A stretch of 64,000 nucleotides of DNA from Hymenobacter sp. BT559 (GCF_016427535.1 NZ_JAELXV010000007.1:1-64000); one strand, 5' to 3'. Counted from the stretch's first letter, positions 1 through 9,236 are shown. The notes: generated by a model from the letters alone, not told the origin. Program-made: numbers and translations.

Positions 1-49
1 ACCCCACCCCCGGCCCCTCTCCCTCCGGGAGAGGGGCCGGGGGTGGGGT
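1..49. repeat. GC-rich perfect inverted repeat downstream of mutS
   Basis: Two 22-nt arms (positions 1-22 and 28-49) are perfect reverse complements around a 5-nt loop. The element lies 22 bp beyond the mutS stop codon, so it may end mutS transcription, although there is no T-run. The CCCCTCTCC core recurs inside repeats near 38.66 kb, 38.78 kb and 53.72 kb, which points to a dispersed intergenic palindrome rather than a private terminator. It may continue to the left of the window. Confidence 0.7.
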
Positions 50-71
50 CATGCGCTCGCTATGACTCGCC

Positions 72-2828
72 TTACACCAAGCCCTTCAACTCCTGCAGCT
101 TCAGCAGCGCCTCGATGGGTGTTAGCGTATTGATATCCAACGTCTGCATCAGCTCACGTAGCTGCTCTAGCTTCGGGTCGCCGGGCTCGAACATGCTGAG
201 CTGGAGCGTGGGCCGCGTGGCCATAGCGGTAGTGGCGCGGGGCCGCGGCTGGGCCGACCTAGGTGCCTCGTCGAGGCCCACGAGCACGTCGTCGAAGTCG
301 GTGGGCGCGGTGGGGTCCACGGCGTCGGGCACGCCGGTTTGGGTGCGCTCCTGCTCTAGGTGGTGCATGATTTCGTTGGCGCGCAGCACCACGGCGGGCG
401 GCATGCCCGCCATGCGCGCCACGTGGATGCCGAAGCTGTGCTCGGAGCCGCCCGGCCGTAGCTTGCGCAAGAACAGCACACGACCATCGGCCTCTTGCAC
501 GGCCACGTTGTAGTTGCGCACCCTAGGGCAGTCGTCGGCAAGCTGATTGAGCTCGTGGTAGTGAGTGGCAAACAGCGTTTTGGCGCGCGCCTTGGGCGTG
601 TTATGCAAGTGCTCCACAATGGCCCACGCAATGCTGATGCCGTCGTAGGTACTGGTGCCGCGCCCGATTTCGTCCATCAGCACCAGGCTGCGGTCCGAGA
701 GGTTGTTGAGGATGCTGGCCGTTTCGGTCATCTCCACCATGAAGGTGCTTTCGCCTTTGCTCAGGTTGTCGGAAGCACCTACGCGGGTAAAAATCTTATC
801 AATAATCCCGATGGTCGCCGCGTCGGCGGGCACAAATGAACCCACCTGTGCTAGCAGCACAATGAGTGCCGTTTGGCGCAGCAGCGCCGACTTACCGGCC
901 ATGTTAGGGCCGGTTATCACCACGATTTGCTGCTCGTCCTGGTTGAGGCAGATGTCGTTGGGAATGTAGCTCTCACCGGGCAGCAGCCCGCGCTCAATCA
1001 CCGGGTGGCGGCCTGCCTTGATGTCGAGCGTCGGCCCGTCGTTTACCACTGGCTGCACGTAGCGGTGCTGCCGCGCCGTGGCCGCAAACGAGGCCAGGCA
1101 GTCGAGCACGCCCACGGCGCGGGCGTTCTGCTGCACTTGGCTCACGAAGTCAAGCGCCGCTAGCACAACCTCTTGGTAGATACGGGCTTCGATAACAAAC
1201 AATTGCTCCTCGGCGTTGAGAATCTTTTCCTCGTAGGTCTTCAGTTCCTCGGTCACGTAGCGCTCGGCGTTCACCAGCGTTTGCTTGCGAATCCACTCGG
1301 CGGGCACCTTGCTTTTGTGAGCGTTACTTACTTCAAGGTAGTAGCCAAACACCTTGTTATAAGCCACTTTCAACGACGTAATGCCGGTAGCCGCTTGCTC
1401 GCGCTGCTGCATTTTGAGCAAGAAGTCCTTGCCCGAGAAGGCCAGCGCCCGTAGCTCGTCGAGCTCAGCATCTACGCCGTCCATAATCACGTGGCCTTGG
1501 TTGGTGAGCAGCGGCGCATCGGGCCGGATTTTCGCTTGAATTTCGGCCCGCAGCGTGGTGCAAGGATTGAGCTGGTCGGCCAGCTTTTCCAGGGCGCGCA
1601 CGCCCGAGGCGGCCAGCTTTTCGCGCAGCGGCGCAATGCTTTCCAGCGCCCGCGCCAGCTGCAACAGCTCCCTAGGGTTCACACGGCGCACGGCCACTTT
1701 CGAGATGAGGCGCTCTAAGTCGTTGATGGGGCGCAGCTGGGTTTGCACTGCTTCGAGCAGTTCGGGGTCGGCCACCAAGGCGGCCACCGTATCGAGCCGC
1801 CGCTGAATCTGGCTTACTTCCTTGAGGGGCAGCACCACCCACTTGCGCAGTAGGCGGGCGCCCATCGGCGTCAGGGTCTGGTCGAGTATCTCGATGAGCG
1901 GCACGCCGCCGGGGTGCTGGGCCTGCACCAGCTCTAGGTTGCGCACCGTGAAGCGGTCGAGCCACACGTACTTATCTTCTTCGAGCCGGCCTAGGCTAGC
2001 TACGTGCTGAATATCCGTATGCTTAGTCTCGGCGAGGTAGTGCAAGATGCAGCCCGCCGCAATGACGCCCTCCCGGATGGCATCGACGCCGAAGCCCTTG
2101 AGCGAGGTAGTACGGAAGTGCCGCGTGAGGGTATCGTGGGCGTAGTCGTGGCCAAATACCCACTCATCGAGCGCATAGGTGCAGAAATCGGGACCGAAGT
2201 GTTCGTCGAAGTCACGGCGGCTTTTCTTGCAAAACAGCACTTCGGCAGGCCGGAAGTTTTGCAGCAGCTTCCCTAGGTAGTCTACCGTGCCCTGCGCCAC
2301 CAAAAACTCGCCGGTGCTGATATCCAGAAACGAGATGCCCGCCTCGGTTTTGCCGAAGTGCACGGCGGCGAGGTAGTTGTTTTGGCGGCGCTCCAGGGTG
2401 TTGTCGTGCAGACTTACGCCGGGCGTCACGAGCTCCGTGATGCCCCTCTTTACTAATCCCTTGGCTTGTTTGGGGTCTTCAAGCTGGTCGCAGATAGCCA
2501 CGCGCTGGCCGGCGCGCACCAGCTTGGGCAGGTAGTTGTCGAGGGCGTGGTGCGGAAAGCCCGCCAGCGCCACCTCGCTGGCCGTGCCAGCCCCGCGCTT
2601 GGTAAGCGTAATGTCTAAGATGCGGGCCGCCGTCACGGCGTCTTCGCCAAAAGTTTCGTAGAAGTCGCCCACCCGAAACAGCAGTACCGCGCCGGGGTGC
2701 TGCTGCTTGAGCTGGTAATATTGGCGCATGAGCGGCGTATCGGCCACCGCGTCGGGCTTGATATGGTCGGGCCCCAGCGACTTAATAGCGAATTTGGAGG
2801 ACTGGGCGGCGGGGGCAGAAGCAGTAGA
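72..2828 (-). CDS. mutS: DNA mismatch repair protein MutS
   Basis: MutS recognises base mismatches and small loops and starts methyl-independent or nick-directed repair in the cytoplasm. With a GTG start at 2828 it has 918 residues. The mismatch-binding Phe-x-Glu motif is visible in GDFYETF (residues 55-61), followed by the connector, lever and clamp regions. The ABC ATPase Walker A GPNMAGKS lies near residue 640, and LVLMDEIGRGTSTYDG gives Walker B and signature. An ATG at 2915 would add 29 residues of odd composition (MPSFCWREV...) that run into the intergenic region of the divergent methyltransferase gene. I prefer the GTG because the following SAPAAQSSKFAIK segment reads like a normal MutS N-terminus. 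Confidence 0.96.
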   Translation of the reverse strand, partial: STASAPAAQSSKFAIKSLGPDHIKPDAVADTPLMRQYYQLKQQHPGAVLLFRVGDFYETFGEDAVTAARILDITLTKRGAGTASEVALAGFPHHALDNYLPKLVRAGQRVAICDQLEDPKQAKGLVKRGITELVTPGVSLHDNTLERRQNNYLAAVHFGKTEAGISFLDISTGEFLVAQGTVDYLGKLLQNFRPAEVLFCKKSRRDFDEHFGPDFCTYALDEWVFGHDYAHDTLTRHFRTTSLKGFGVDAIREGVIAAGCILHYLAETKHTDIQHVASLGRLEEDKYVWLDRFTVRNLELVQAQHPGGVPLIEILDQTLTPMGARLLRKWVVLPLKEVSQIQRRLDTVAALVADPELLEAVQTQLRPINDLERLISKVAVRRVNPRELLQLARALESIAPLREKLAASGVRALEKLADQLNPCTTLRAEIQAKIRPDAPLLTNQGHVIMDGVDAELDELRALAFSGKDFLLKMQQREQAATGITSLKVAYNKVFGYYLEVSNAHKSKVPAEWIRKQTLVNAERYVTEELKTYEEKILNAEEQLFVIEARIYQEVVLAALDFVSQVQQNARAVGVLDCLASFAATARQHRYVQPVVNDGPTLDIKAGRHPVIERGLLPGESYIPNDICLNQDEQQIVVITGPNMAGKSALLRQTALIVLLAQVGSFVPADAATIGIIDKIFTRVGASDNLSKGESTFMVEMTETASILNNLSDRSLVLMDEIGRGTSTYDGISIAWAIVEHLHNTPKARAKTLFATHYHELNQLADDCPRVRNYNVAVQEADGRVLFLRKLRPGGSEHSFGIHVARMAGMPPAVVLRANEIMHHLEQERTQTGVPDAVDPTAPTDFDDVLVGLDEAPRSAQPRPRATTAMATRPTLQLSMFEPGDPKLEQLRELMQTLDINTLTPIEALLKLQELKGLV

Positions 2829-2969
2829 CACAGAGCGGAGCGCGACCTTTGGGGTTCGCGTTTTTGTAAAAGCTAACAAATTGGTCGGCACTTCCCGCCA
2901 GCAAAAGCTGGGCAAGGGGTGCCGGAACTAAAAACCCTTATTGCGAACGACAAAGTTCGCGCTACTTCT

Positions 2970-3506
2970 ATGCGCAAACTCACCATGCAGGAACTCAACC
3001 GCCTGCCCGTGGCCGATTTCAAAGCTACGCCCAAAAGCCCGGTCGTTTTGGTGCTTGATAATGTGCGCTCTTTGCACAACGTAGGCGCTGTATTCCGCAC
3101 CGCCGACGCCTTTGCCCTCGAGCATATTTACCTCTGCGGCGTCACGGGCCGGCCGCCCCACCGCGAAATCACGAAGACGGCCCTAGGTAGCACCGAGTCG
3201 GTGGCCTGGACGCACACGCCCACCACCCTAGAGGCCGCCCAACAGCTACAAGCCGCTGGCTACCAGCTCGTGGCTGTGGAGCAAACTACCGGTTCGGTAC
3301 TGCTACCACAGTTCCAGCCCGCCCTAGGTAGGCCACTGGCCCTAGTGCTGGGCAATGAGGTATTTGGCGTCGACGATGAGGTGCTCACCCTTTGCGATGC
3401 TGCCGTGGAGATTCCGCAGCTCGGCACCAAGCACTCGCTCAACGTGAGTGTGGCGGCTGGGGTAGTCCTCTGGGACGTGCTCAGCAAGCTGGCGGTGTTT
3501 CAGTAA
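2970..3506 (+). CDS. TrmH/SpoU family RNA 2'-O-methyltransferase
   Basis: This is a SPOUT-fold, SAM-dependent 2'-O-ribose methyltransferase acting on tRNA or rRNA. All three SpoU motifs are present: motif 1 with NVRSLHNVGAVFRTADAF (residues 31-48), motif 2 LVLGNEVFG (126-133 region) and motif 3 around SLNVSVAAG (156-164), which forms the knot and binds SAM. The 178 residues correspond to a bare catalytic domain without the N-terminal RNA-binding extension of TrmH or RlmB. The start at 2970 is preferred over 2919 because the upstream codons pass through a small hairpin (GCGAAC/GTTCGC). The gene is divergent from mutS. The exact substrate cannot be read from sequence. Confidence 0.9.
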   Translation: MRKLTMQELNRLPVADFKATPKSPVVLVLDNVRSLHNVGAVFRTADAFALEHIYLCGVTGRPPHREITKTALGSTESVAWTHTPTTLEAAQQLQAAGYQLVAVEQTTGSVLLPQFQPALGRPLALVLGNEVFGVDDEVLTLCDAAVEIPQLGTKHSLNVSVAAGVVLWDVLSKLAVFQ

Positions 3507-3592
3507 AGTGGGTACCCTACCTAAGTAAAAAGCCTCTGCGGAGGCGCCTTACCGCCCAGATAAAGCAGTAGGGATATTGTGCAAAATACGGT

Positions 3593-3600
3593 TATCTTTG
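3593..3600 (+). promoter_or_regulatory. Candidate -7 box (TATCTTTG) upstream of the M36 peptidase
   Basis: TATCTTTG matches the Bacteroidetes sigma-AB -7 consensus TAnnTTTG and lies 38 bp upstream of the ATG at 3639. No good TTG -33 element sits at the expected 19-21 bp spacing, so this is only a moderate candidate. Confidence 0.35.
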
Positions 3601-3638
3601 GACACTACCCCTCTTAGTCTTCACCTCTACCCTCTTCT

Positions 3639-6452
3639 ATGTCATTGTCCTTTACTTCGTTGGACTGCCGAACCCTTGTCCTGGCCGCGGCGCTGGTGGC
3701 CCCCAGTTGGGCGGCGGCGCAGCAGCCGGCTCCCACCCCGGCCCTGTCGGCCTTTGCGGCCCGGGCCAAAGCGCAGGGCCTGAGCTCGGCCGACGTAGCC
3801 AGCCCACTCGTCACGAGCACTACGGTCGACGCCAACACGGGCATCACGCACACTTATCTGCAGCAGCGGGTTAATGGCCTCGTGGTATTCAACGCCACCG
3901 GGGCTGTGCACACCGACAAAGAGGGGAAGGTTCTATTTGCTATTCAAGACTTTGTGCCCGACGCCGCCAAGCTGGCGCCATCGCCCACTCCTACCCTCAC
4001 GCCCGAGCAGGCCGTGACGGCCGCGGCTGTGGCCTTGGGCCTGCCCCGGCCGGTGGGCCTGCACCTGCTCAACGAGGCCCGCGTGGCCGATGGCCTGGTG
4101 TACAACAACGGCGGCATTTCGGAAACCGACATTCCGGTGCGCCTGCTGTATGCGCGCGTCAATGGCAAGCTGGTGCTGGCCTGGAACGTGACCATTGCGC
4201 AGCTCGACCAGCAGCACTACTGGAATGCCCGCGTGGATGCCCAAACCGGCCGGCTGGTTGACAAGAACGACTACACTGTGAGCGAGCAGGCCACCTTTGG
4301 CCAGTATACGCAGCGTGCGCAGCACCAGCAGCAGCAAGCATTGGCGTTTAGCAACGTAGAAGCCCCGGCAGCTACCTTCGAGCCCACCGGCACTACGGCC
4401 GCCAATAGCCTGACGGCTTTTCCGTTTCCGCTCGAAAACCCGAAGGAGGGCGCTCGGCAAGCGGTGCCGCTGGCCGCTGTAGGCTCGGCCTACTCGCCCT
4501 ACGGCTGGCAGGTGTCGCAGGCGCCCAACGGCACGTTTGCCGATACGTATTCGTATTTGAGCACCAACAAGTACCTGACGCGTGGCAACAACGTGGCCGC
4601 CTACGACGACAACAGCAGCACCTCCAGCGGCGCCAGCACGGCCAATTTTAATTCATCAACGACCTCGCCCGACGGAAGCGCGACGCTGGACTTTGATTTT
4701 CCGTTTGACCAGGCTGCGGGCGCCCGCAACAACCTAAGCGCGGCCACCACCAACTTGTTCTACGTGAACAACATGGTGCACGACGTAATGCTGGCGCACG
4801 GCTTCGACGAGGTCTCCGGCAACTTTCAGTACAAGAACGCTACCACCAGCGGCCGGGCCCTCGACCCTGTGCGGGCCGAAGCCCAGGATGGTGCTGGCCG
4901 CAACAACGCCAACTTCTCGACGCCCCTCGACGGTAGCATGCCCACCATGCAGATGTACCTGTGGGACAACGTATCGAGCGCGCTCACTATCACGGCACCT
5001 AGCACGGTGGCTGGCAGCTACGCCTTTGGCACTGCCAGCTTTGGCCCGAGCATCTCGTCGCTGCCCAACGGTCTGTGCGGCAACATTGTCCCCGTCAATG
5101 ATGGCGTGTCGGCCGATGATGGCATTCACTCGTGCGCGGCGCCTACTAACGCGGCGGCCCTCGCCGGCAACATTGCCCTCATCATGCGTGGCGGCTGCAC
5201 GGCCCCGGCCTCCAATAACTTCTCTGATAAAGTGAAGTTTGCCCAGGCCGCCGGTGCTATTGGCGCCATCATCTACGACTCGGACCCCAACAGCACTGCC
5301 CCTATCGGCCTAGGGGGTACCGATGCCACCGTCACCATCCCGGCCATTGGCATCAGTGGGGTGCTCGGCACACGCCTTAAAGCTGCCCTCACGGGGGGCA
5401 CGGTGGGCGTAGGCTGCGCCAAAGTCACGACTTTCGCCGACTGGGATGGCTCCTTCGACAATGGCATTATTGCCCACGAGTACGGCCACGGCATCAGCAA
5501 CCGCCTCACGGGCACGCCCTACAACTCAGCGAGCTGCGCCACTCAGACCTACAACAACGGTGACTCTTACACCCAGGTCATGGGCGAGGGCTGGAGCGAC
5601 TTCTTCGCCCTCTGGATGACGACCAAGCCCGGCGATGATGGCAGCGCTATTCGGTACCTAGGTTACTATGTGAAAGGTGGTACTAACGCGGCCGGCCCAG
5701 GTATTCGCACCAAGCCTTACTCCACCAACTTCACGCGCAACAACCTGACCTACGGCGCCATTATAACGCCGACAGCCACAAATACTTTTCCGTACCAAGA
5801 GTCGCACTCGCTGGGCGAAATCTGGGCCGAAACGCTGTGGGATTTGAACTGGCAGTTCATTTATAAGTACGGCTACAACAGCGACCTCTACGGCAGCACG
5901 GGCGGCAACAATAAGGCGCTGCGCCTGGTGCTAGATGCTTGCAAGATTCAGGCTTGCAACCCAGGCTTCCTGCAAGGCCGCGATGCCATTTTGCGCGCCG
6001 ACTCGCTCACCAACCGCGGGGCCAACTCCGACCTTATCTGGAACGTGTTTGCGCGCCGGGGCATGGGCTACAGCGCCAAGGCCGGTGACCGCCTCAATGG
6101 CCTGCCCGTGTTCACGGGCATTGCCGAAGCCTTCGACCTACCAGCTCGCGCCAACGTGGTAGTGCTGGCCAACCAAAACAGCGCCGTGGTGAGCAGCGCC
6201 CTCGAAGCCTTCCCCAACCCGGCCCAAGACCGGCTCACGGTGCGCACGCAGCTTAGCAGCACCACCCCCATGCACGTGACGGTAGTAGACCTGCTCGGCA
6301 AAACCGTGCTGGCGCCCGCTACGGTGCCCGTGGCCCAAATGCAGCAGCGCGGCGTGGAGCTGAACACCAGCCACCTCGCCCCCGGCATCTACGTGGTGCG
6401 CGTGAGCACCACCAGCGGCACCTACACTACCAAAGTGACCATTCAGCGCTAA
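3639..6452 (+). CDS. Secreted M36-family (fungalysin) metallopeptidase with PA domain and T9SS sorting signal
   Basis: This is a 937-aa secreted zinc endopeptidase. A signal peptide (about residues 1-28, ending in ASWAAAQ-like sequence) is followed by an FTP/propeptide region. The M36 domain carries the zinc motif HEYGH (613-617) and the downstream ligand in GEGWSD (E650). A protease-associated (PA) domain is inserted at roughly 485-585. From about residue 855 there is a type A T9SS C-terminal domain (FPNPAQDRL ... LAPGIYVVRV), so the product should cross the outer membrane through the type IX system and be released or surface anchored. It stands alone, with a rho-independent terminator right after the stop. 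Its role is probably extracellular protein degradation. Confidence 0.93.
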   Translation: MSLSFTSLDCRTLVLAAALVAPSWAAAQQPAPTPALSAFAARAKAQGLSSADVASPLVTSTTVDANTGITHTYLQQRVNGLVVFNATGAVHTDKEGKVLFAIQDFVPDAAKLAPSPTPTLTPEQAVTAAAVALGLPRPVGLHLLNEARVADGLVYNNGGISETDIPVRLLYARVNGKLVLAWNVTIAQLDQQHYWNARVDAQTGRLVDKNDYTVSEQATFGQYTQRAQHQQQQALAFSNVEAPAATFEPTGTTAANSLTAFPFPLENPKEGARQAVPLAAVGSAYSPYGWQVSQAPNGTFADTYSYLSTNKYLTRGNNVAAYDDNSSTSSGASTANFNSSTTSPDGSATLDFDFPFDQAAGARNNLSAATTNLFYVNNMVHDVMLAHGFDEVSGNFQYKNATTSGRALDPVRAEAQDGAGRNNANFSTPLDGSMPTMQMYLWDNVSSALTITAPSTVAGSYAFGTASFGPSISSLPNGLCGNIVPVNDGVSADDGIHSCAAPTNAAALAGNIALIMRGGCTAPASNNFSDKVKFAQAAGAIGAIIYDSDPNSTAPIGLGGTDATVTIPAIGISGVLGTRLKAALTGGTVGVGCAKVTTFADWDGSFDNGIIAHEYGHGISNRLTGTPYNSASCATQTYNNGDSYTQVMGEGWSDFFALWMTTKPGDDGSAIRYLGYYVKGGTNAAGPGIRTKPYSTNFTRNNLTYGAIITPTATNTFPYQESHSLGEIWAETLWDLNWQFIYKYGYNSDLYGSTGGNNKALRLVLDACKIQACNPGFLQGRDAILRADSLTNRGANSDLIWNVFARRGMGYSAKAGDRLNGLPVFTGIAEAFDLPARANVVVLANQNSAVVSSALEAFPNPAQDRLTVRTQLSSTTPMHVTVVDLLGKTVLAPATVPVAQMQQRGVELNTSHLAPGIYVVRVSTTSGTYTTKVTIQR

Positions 6453-6478
6453 GCAACCCAGGGTTCGTGGTGCACCTA

Positions 6479-6511
6479 AAAAAAGCTCGGCTTCGGCCGG
6501 GCTTTTTTTAG
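6479..6511 (+). terminator. Rho-independent terminator of the M36 peptidase gene
   Basis: The stem AGCTCGGC/GCCGGGCT has a TTCG loop, is preceded by an A-run and is followed by seven T residues, 27 bp after the peptidase stop codon. Confidence 0.85.
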
Positions 6512-6530
6512 GGCCGTATGCAAGTGGGCT

Positions 6531-6956
6531 ATGTCTACACCCACGCCCCTCCCCCGTCCCGATGCTGCCCTGCTAACCCTGCGCCCTCACGTAGATGGCC
6601 AGCCGCCCGCCATTCCTACCCCCACCACCGTTGCCGACTTTCAGCACCAGGTGCTGCGCCCGCTGCTCAAGCTGCAGCACACGATGCTGCTGGCCACCGT
6701 GGCCGATGTAGCCCTCGACTACCGCCTGCCCCTAGGTGCCTCCGAAGCCACCCTGCGCCCCGCCCTCACCGAGCTGCTCACGCGCAACGTGCGCCTGCGC
6801 GCCACGCTCACAGGCCTAGTCTGCGGCCTCTTCACCCAAGAAGAATTGGCCTTTTACCGCCAGCACCGCAACGAGCTGAATCGCCGCCTGCTCGACCTAG
6901 CCGAGCAGCGCGTACTAAGCAGCTTGTCCGAGCTGTCGGCTGGCCCCACACAATAG
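6531..6956 (+). CDS. Hypothetical protein (141 aa, cytoplasmic)
   Basis: I do not recognise the family. The 141-residue product begins MSTPTPLPRPD, has a proline-rich N-terminus of about 35 residues, and then looks all-helical and rich in leucine and arginine, with no signal peptide, membrane segment or metal motif. It starts only 20 bp after the M36 terminator and converges on terC. Codon use and one CCTAGG site (around 6731) match the neighbours, so it looks native. A +1 frame ORF at 6518 overlaps it but has shadow-like composition (many P, A, R, H) and was rejected. Confidence 0.6.
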   Translation: MSTPTPLPRPDAALLTLRPHVDGQPPAIPTPTTVADFQHQVLRPLLKLQHTMLLATVADVALDYRLPLGASEATLRPALTELLTRNVRLRATLTGLVCGLFTQEELAFYRQHRNELNRRLLDLAEQRVLSSLSELSAGPTQ

Positions 6957-6979
6957 CGCATCGCCCCACCTAGGGCCAC

Positions 6980-7012
6980 AAAAAACCCCACCGGGTCGCT
7001 TGGTCCGGTGGG
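6980..7012. terminator. Bidirectional terminator between the 6531 gene and terC
   Basis: The stem CCCACCGG/CCGGTGGG has a 10-nt loop. On the minus strand it is followed by six T residues, which makes it a convincing terminator for the terC gene that ends at 7036. On the plus strand the T-run is weak. Confidence 0.75.
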
Positions 7013-7035
7013 ATTTCAGCTAGGGTACCTAGGGG

Positions 7036-7812
7036 CTAGTCGTAGCGCGAATCGCGCAGCTGCACCGGCACGGCTTTCGATTTCTTGCGCAGGCGCATAT
7101 TCAGCAGCTCCACTATCAGCGAGAAGGCCATGGCGAAGTAGAGGTAGCCTTTTTCGATTTCCTTGTGGGCGGCCTCCATCACCAGCATAAAGCCAATCAT
7201 GATGAGGAACGAGAGCGCCAACATCTTGATAGTGGGATTTTTATTCACGAAGTTGGCCACTACGCCACTGAAGGCCAGCATCACGCCCATGGCGCAGATA
7301 ACGGCGGCTATCATCACCAGCACGTTGTCGACCAGGCCCACGGCGGTGAGGATGGAATCGAAGCTAAAGACGATGTCGATGATAATGATTTGGAAGATTA
7401 TCTGGGGCAGCGTGGCCTTGCCTTTACCCGCCGCATTCTCGTCTTCCTCCTCGCCTTGCAGCTTGGTATGAATCTCGGTGGTGCTCTTGTACATCAAGAA
7501 CAGGCCGCCCGTTAGCAAAATCAGGTCGCGCCCGCTTACCGGGAAGGGCTCATCGAGCCACGGTAGCGGCAGGGTAAACAGTGCCGAGCGCAACCCTACT
7601 ATCCAGGAGATACTCAGCAGCAAGCCGATGCGGAACAGCAGCGCTAGCAGCAGGCCAATGGTACGCCCCCGCGTCTGCTGGTCTTCGGGCAAGCGGTTGA
7701 CGGTGATAGAGATAAAAATGATATTATCTATCCCCAGCACAATCTCCATCAGCGTGAGGGTGAGCAAGCTAACCCAAGCCGCAGCATGGGTAAAAGCGGA
7801 AAAGTCGTACAT
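7036..7812 (-). CDS. TerC family integral membrane protein
   Basis: This is a 258-aa polytopic inner-membrane protein of the TerC/Alx/YkoY family, whose members are linked to metal ion (notably Mn2+) homeostasis and, less surely, tellurite resistance. The hallmark acidic membrane motifs are present: EIVLGIDNIIF (residues 23-33) and DIVFSFDSILT. A charged cytoplasmic loop (LQGEEEDENAAGKGK) separates the two repeats. No ter operon genes are nearby, so tellurite resistance should not be assumed. The ATG at 7812 overlaps the outer end of a 48-bp inverted repeat arm that fills the intergenic region to yajQ. Confidence 0.9.
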   Translation of the reverse strand: MYDFSAFTHAAAWVSLLTLTLMEIVLGIDNIIFISITVNRLPEDQQTRGRTIGLLLALLFRIGLLLSISWIVGLRSALFTLPLPWLDEPFPVSGRDLILLTGGLFLMYKSTTEIHTKLQGEEEDENAAGKGKATLPQIIFQIIIIDIVFSFDSILTAVGLVDNVLVMIAAVICAMGVMLAFSGVVANFVNKNPTIKMLALSFLIMIGFMLVMEAAHKEIEKGYLYFAMAFSLIVELLNMRLRKKSKAVPVQLRDSRYD

Positions 7813-8054
7813 AGACCGCAGATTATAACGGATTTAACGGATTTCGCAGATACGCCCGCCTCTGGCGGGCTGACTAGGCGGATGTAATTCAGCGAACTAC
7901 CTCACTCGACTCCTAGCTCGATTTGGTAAGTAAGCAATTATATAAAAAACAAGTCTTGCTAGCAGCTAAAACGGCAAAACAAACCACACAGTCAGCCCGG
8001 CGCAGCCGGGCGTATCTGCGAAATCCGTTAAATCCGTTATAATCTGCGGTCTAT
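7811..8054. repeat. MITE-like element with perfect 48-bp terminal inverted repeats
   Basis: Positions 7811-7858 and 8007-8054 are perfect reverse complements containing two direct AACGGATTT units. About 148 bp of unrelated, more AT-rich sequence lies between them. The element fills the whole terC-yajQ gap: its left end includes the terC start codon and its right end includes the yajQ stop codon. There is no coding capacity for a transposase inside. Confidence 0.85.
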
Positions 8055-8539
8055 TTCATGTTGACAAACTGCAGCGGCTGACCGTTGTCGGTGCGACGCA
8101 GGAGGGCGATAACGGCTTGCAGGTCGTCTATTTTCTTGCTGGTGACCCGAATCTGGTCGTCCTGCATTTGGGCCTCAACCTTGATTTTGCTATCCTTTAT
8201 CGTCTTGATGATTTTGCGGCCCGCTTCTTTGTCCACTCCAGCGCGCACCTTGATGGTTTTCTTCACTAGGTTGCCGCTAGGCTGCTCCTCGGCCGTAAAG
8301 TCGAGCGCCGTGCCGTCGATACCTTGCTTCACTATCCGAGCCAACAAGATGTCTTCCAGCGCCTTAATCCGCATCGAGTTTTCGGAGCTGAGCAAAATGG
8401 TGTTTGCTTTCTTGTCTAGCTCCATGCCGCCCTTGGTGTCGCGGAGGTCGTAGCGGGTGGCTAGCTCTTTCTTGGCCGTATTCACGGCGTTTTCCAGCGT
8501 TTGAGGGTCTACTTTGCTGACGATGTCGAAGGAAGGCAT
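8051..8539 (-). CDS. yajQ: YajQ family nucleotide-binding protein (UPF0234)
   Basis: YajQ-like proteins are small cytoplasmic proteins with two ferredoxin-like folds that bind nucleotides; some bind cyclic di-GMP and act with transcription factors. The 162-aa product begins MPSFDIVSKVD, the conserved start of the family, so I place the start at 8539 rather than at the upstream ATG at 8635. The core TRYDLRDTKGG and the C-terminal QDDQIRVTSKKIDDLQAVIALLR are typical. The stop codon lies inside the right arm of the inverted repeat, so the final residues may have been shaped by the insertion. Confidence 0.93.
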   Translation of the reverse strand: MPSFDIVSKVDPQTLENAVNTAKKELATRYDLRDTKGGMELDKKANTILLSSENSMRIKALEDILLARIVKQGIDGTALDFTAEEQPSGNLVKKTIKVRAGVDKEAGRKIIKTIKDSKIKVEAQMQDDQIRVTSKKIDDLQAVIALLRRTDNGQPLQFVNMK

Positions 8540-8671
8540 GACGATAACTGAGGAAGCACGCAGTTGCCTGAGCCGCTGCATGAATTTTGGGTAAAGGTAA
8601 GTGGGTTTAGCCTGGCCAAGTGCATCTAGCGGCACCTAGGCGGTGGGCTTTCTACGTTAGTTTGCATTACG

Positions 8672-9151
8672 ATGTCCATCCACCCCTTCCCCGAGTGGCC
8701 CGCCCTGGTAGCGGGCTACAACCGCATTAATGCCTACGGCCAAGCCAATGGCATGACACTGAGCGTACCCGCACCCGGCCAAGCCGAATACCGCATGGTC
8801 ATTAAACCCGAACACCTTTCGTCGCCGGGCGTGGCGCACGGCGGCGTGCTGGCCGGCCTCATGGATGCCGTGCTCGGGGCCGCGGCCCTCACGCTGGCCT
8901 TCACCACGGGCGAGCTGGTATCGACGGTCGAGTTCAAAATCAACTTCTTGCACCCCGTGCGCCTCGGCGACGAACTGCGCGCCACTGCTCAGGTCGACCA
9001 CGCGGGCAAGTCGCTGGTGGTGTGCAGTGGCACTATTTACTGCCAAGAAGCCGGCAAGCCCGGCGACAGAGTCGTGGCTCAGGGCCTAGGCACCTTCAAC
9101 CGCTACCCGGCCGGCAAGCGCCTCGGCGAGCTGGGCGCCCTGCTTCCCTAG
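8672..9151 (+). CDS. PaaI-type hotdog-fold thioesterase
   Basis: This 159-aa protein has a single hotdog domain. The diagnostic segment is HGGVLAGLMDAVLG (residues 55-68), in which the His-Gly-Gly and the acidic residue on the central helix form the thioesterase site; VEFKINFLHPV follows as the next strand. Family members hydrolyse acyl-CoA thioesters, often phenylacetyl-type, in the cytoplasm. The gene stands alone between yajQ (divergent) and a convergent terminator, so its substrate cannot be inferred from context. Confidence 0.88.
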   Translation: MSIHPFPEWPALVAGYNRINAYGQANGMTLSVPAPGQAEYRMVIKPEHLSSPGVAHGGVLAGLMDAVLGAAALTLAFTTGELVSTVEFKINFLHPVRLGDELRATAQVDHAGKSLVVCSGTIYCQEAGKPGDRVVAQGLGTFNRYPAGKRLGELGALLP

Positions 9152-9181
9152 GTAGCCCCCGAGCGGCGCGGGCTACCAAAG

Positions 9182-9228
9182 AGAGAGGGCCCAAAGCTTG
9201 CGCCCCGGGCCCTCTCTTACTAAAAAAC
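9182..9228. terminator. Convergent terminator, thioesterase / NYN gene
   Basis: The arms AGAGAGGGCCC (9182-9192) and GGGCCCTCTCT (9207-9217) are perfect complements between two converging genes. A/T-rich flanks are present on both sides. Confidence 0.7.
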
Positions 9229-9236
9229 AGTGTACC

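Noticed and set aside
2829..2915. ATG start of mutS with 29 more residues
   Set aside because: The extra residues have odd composition and occupy the space needed for the mutS promoter; a GTG at 2828 gives a normal N-terminus.
7036..7812. Tellurite resistance function for the TerC-like protein
   Set aside because: No terB, terD or terZ genes are nearby and the family is broader than tellurite resistance.
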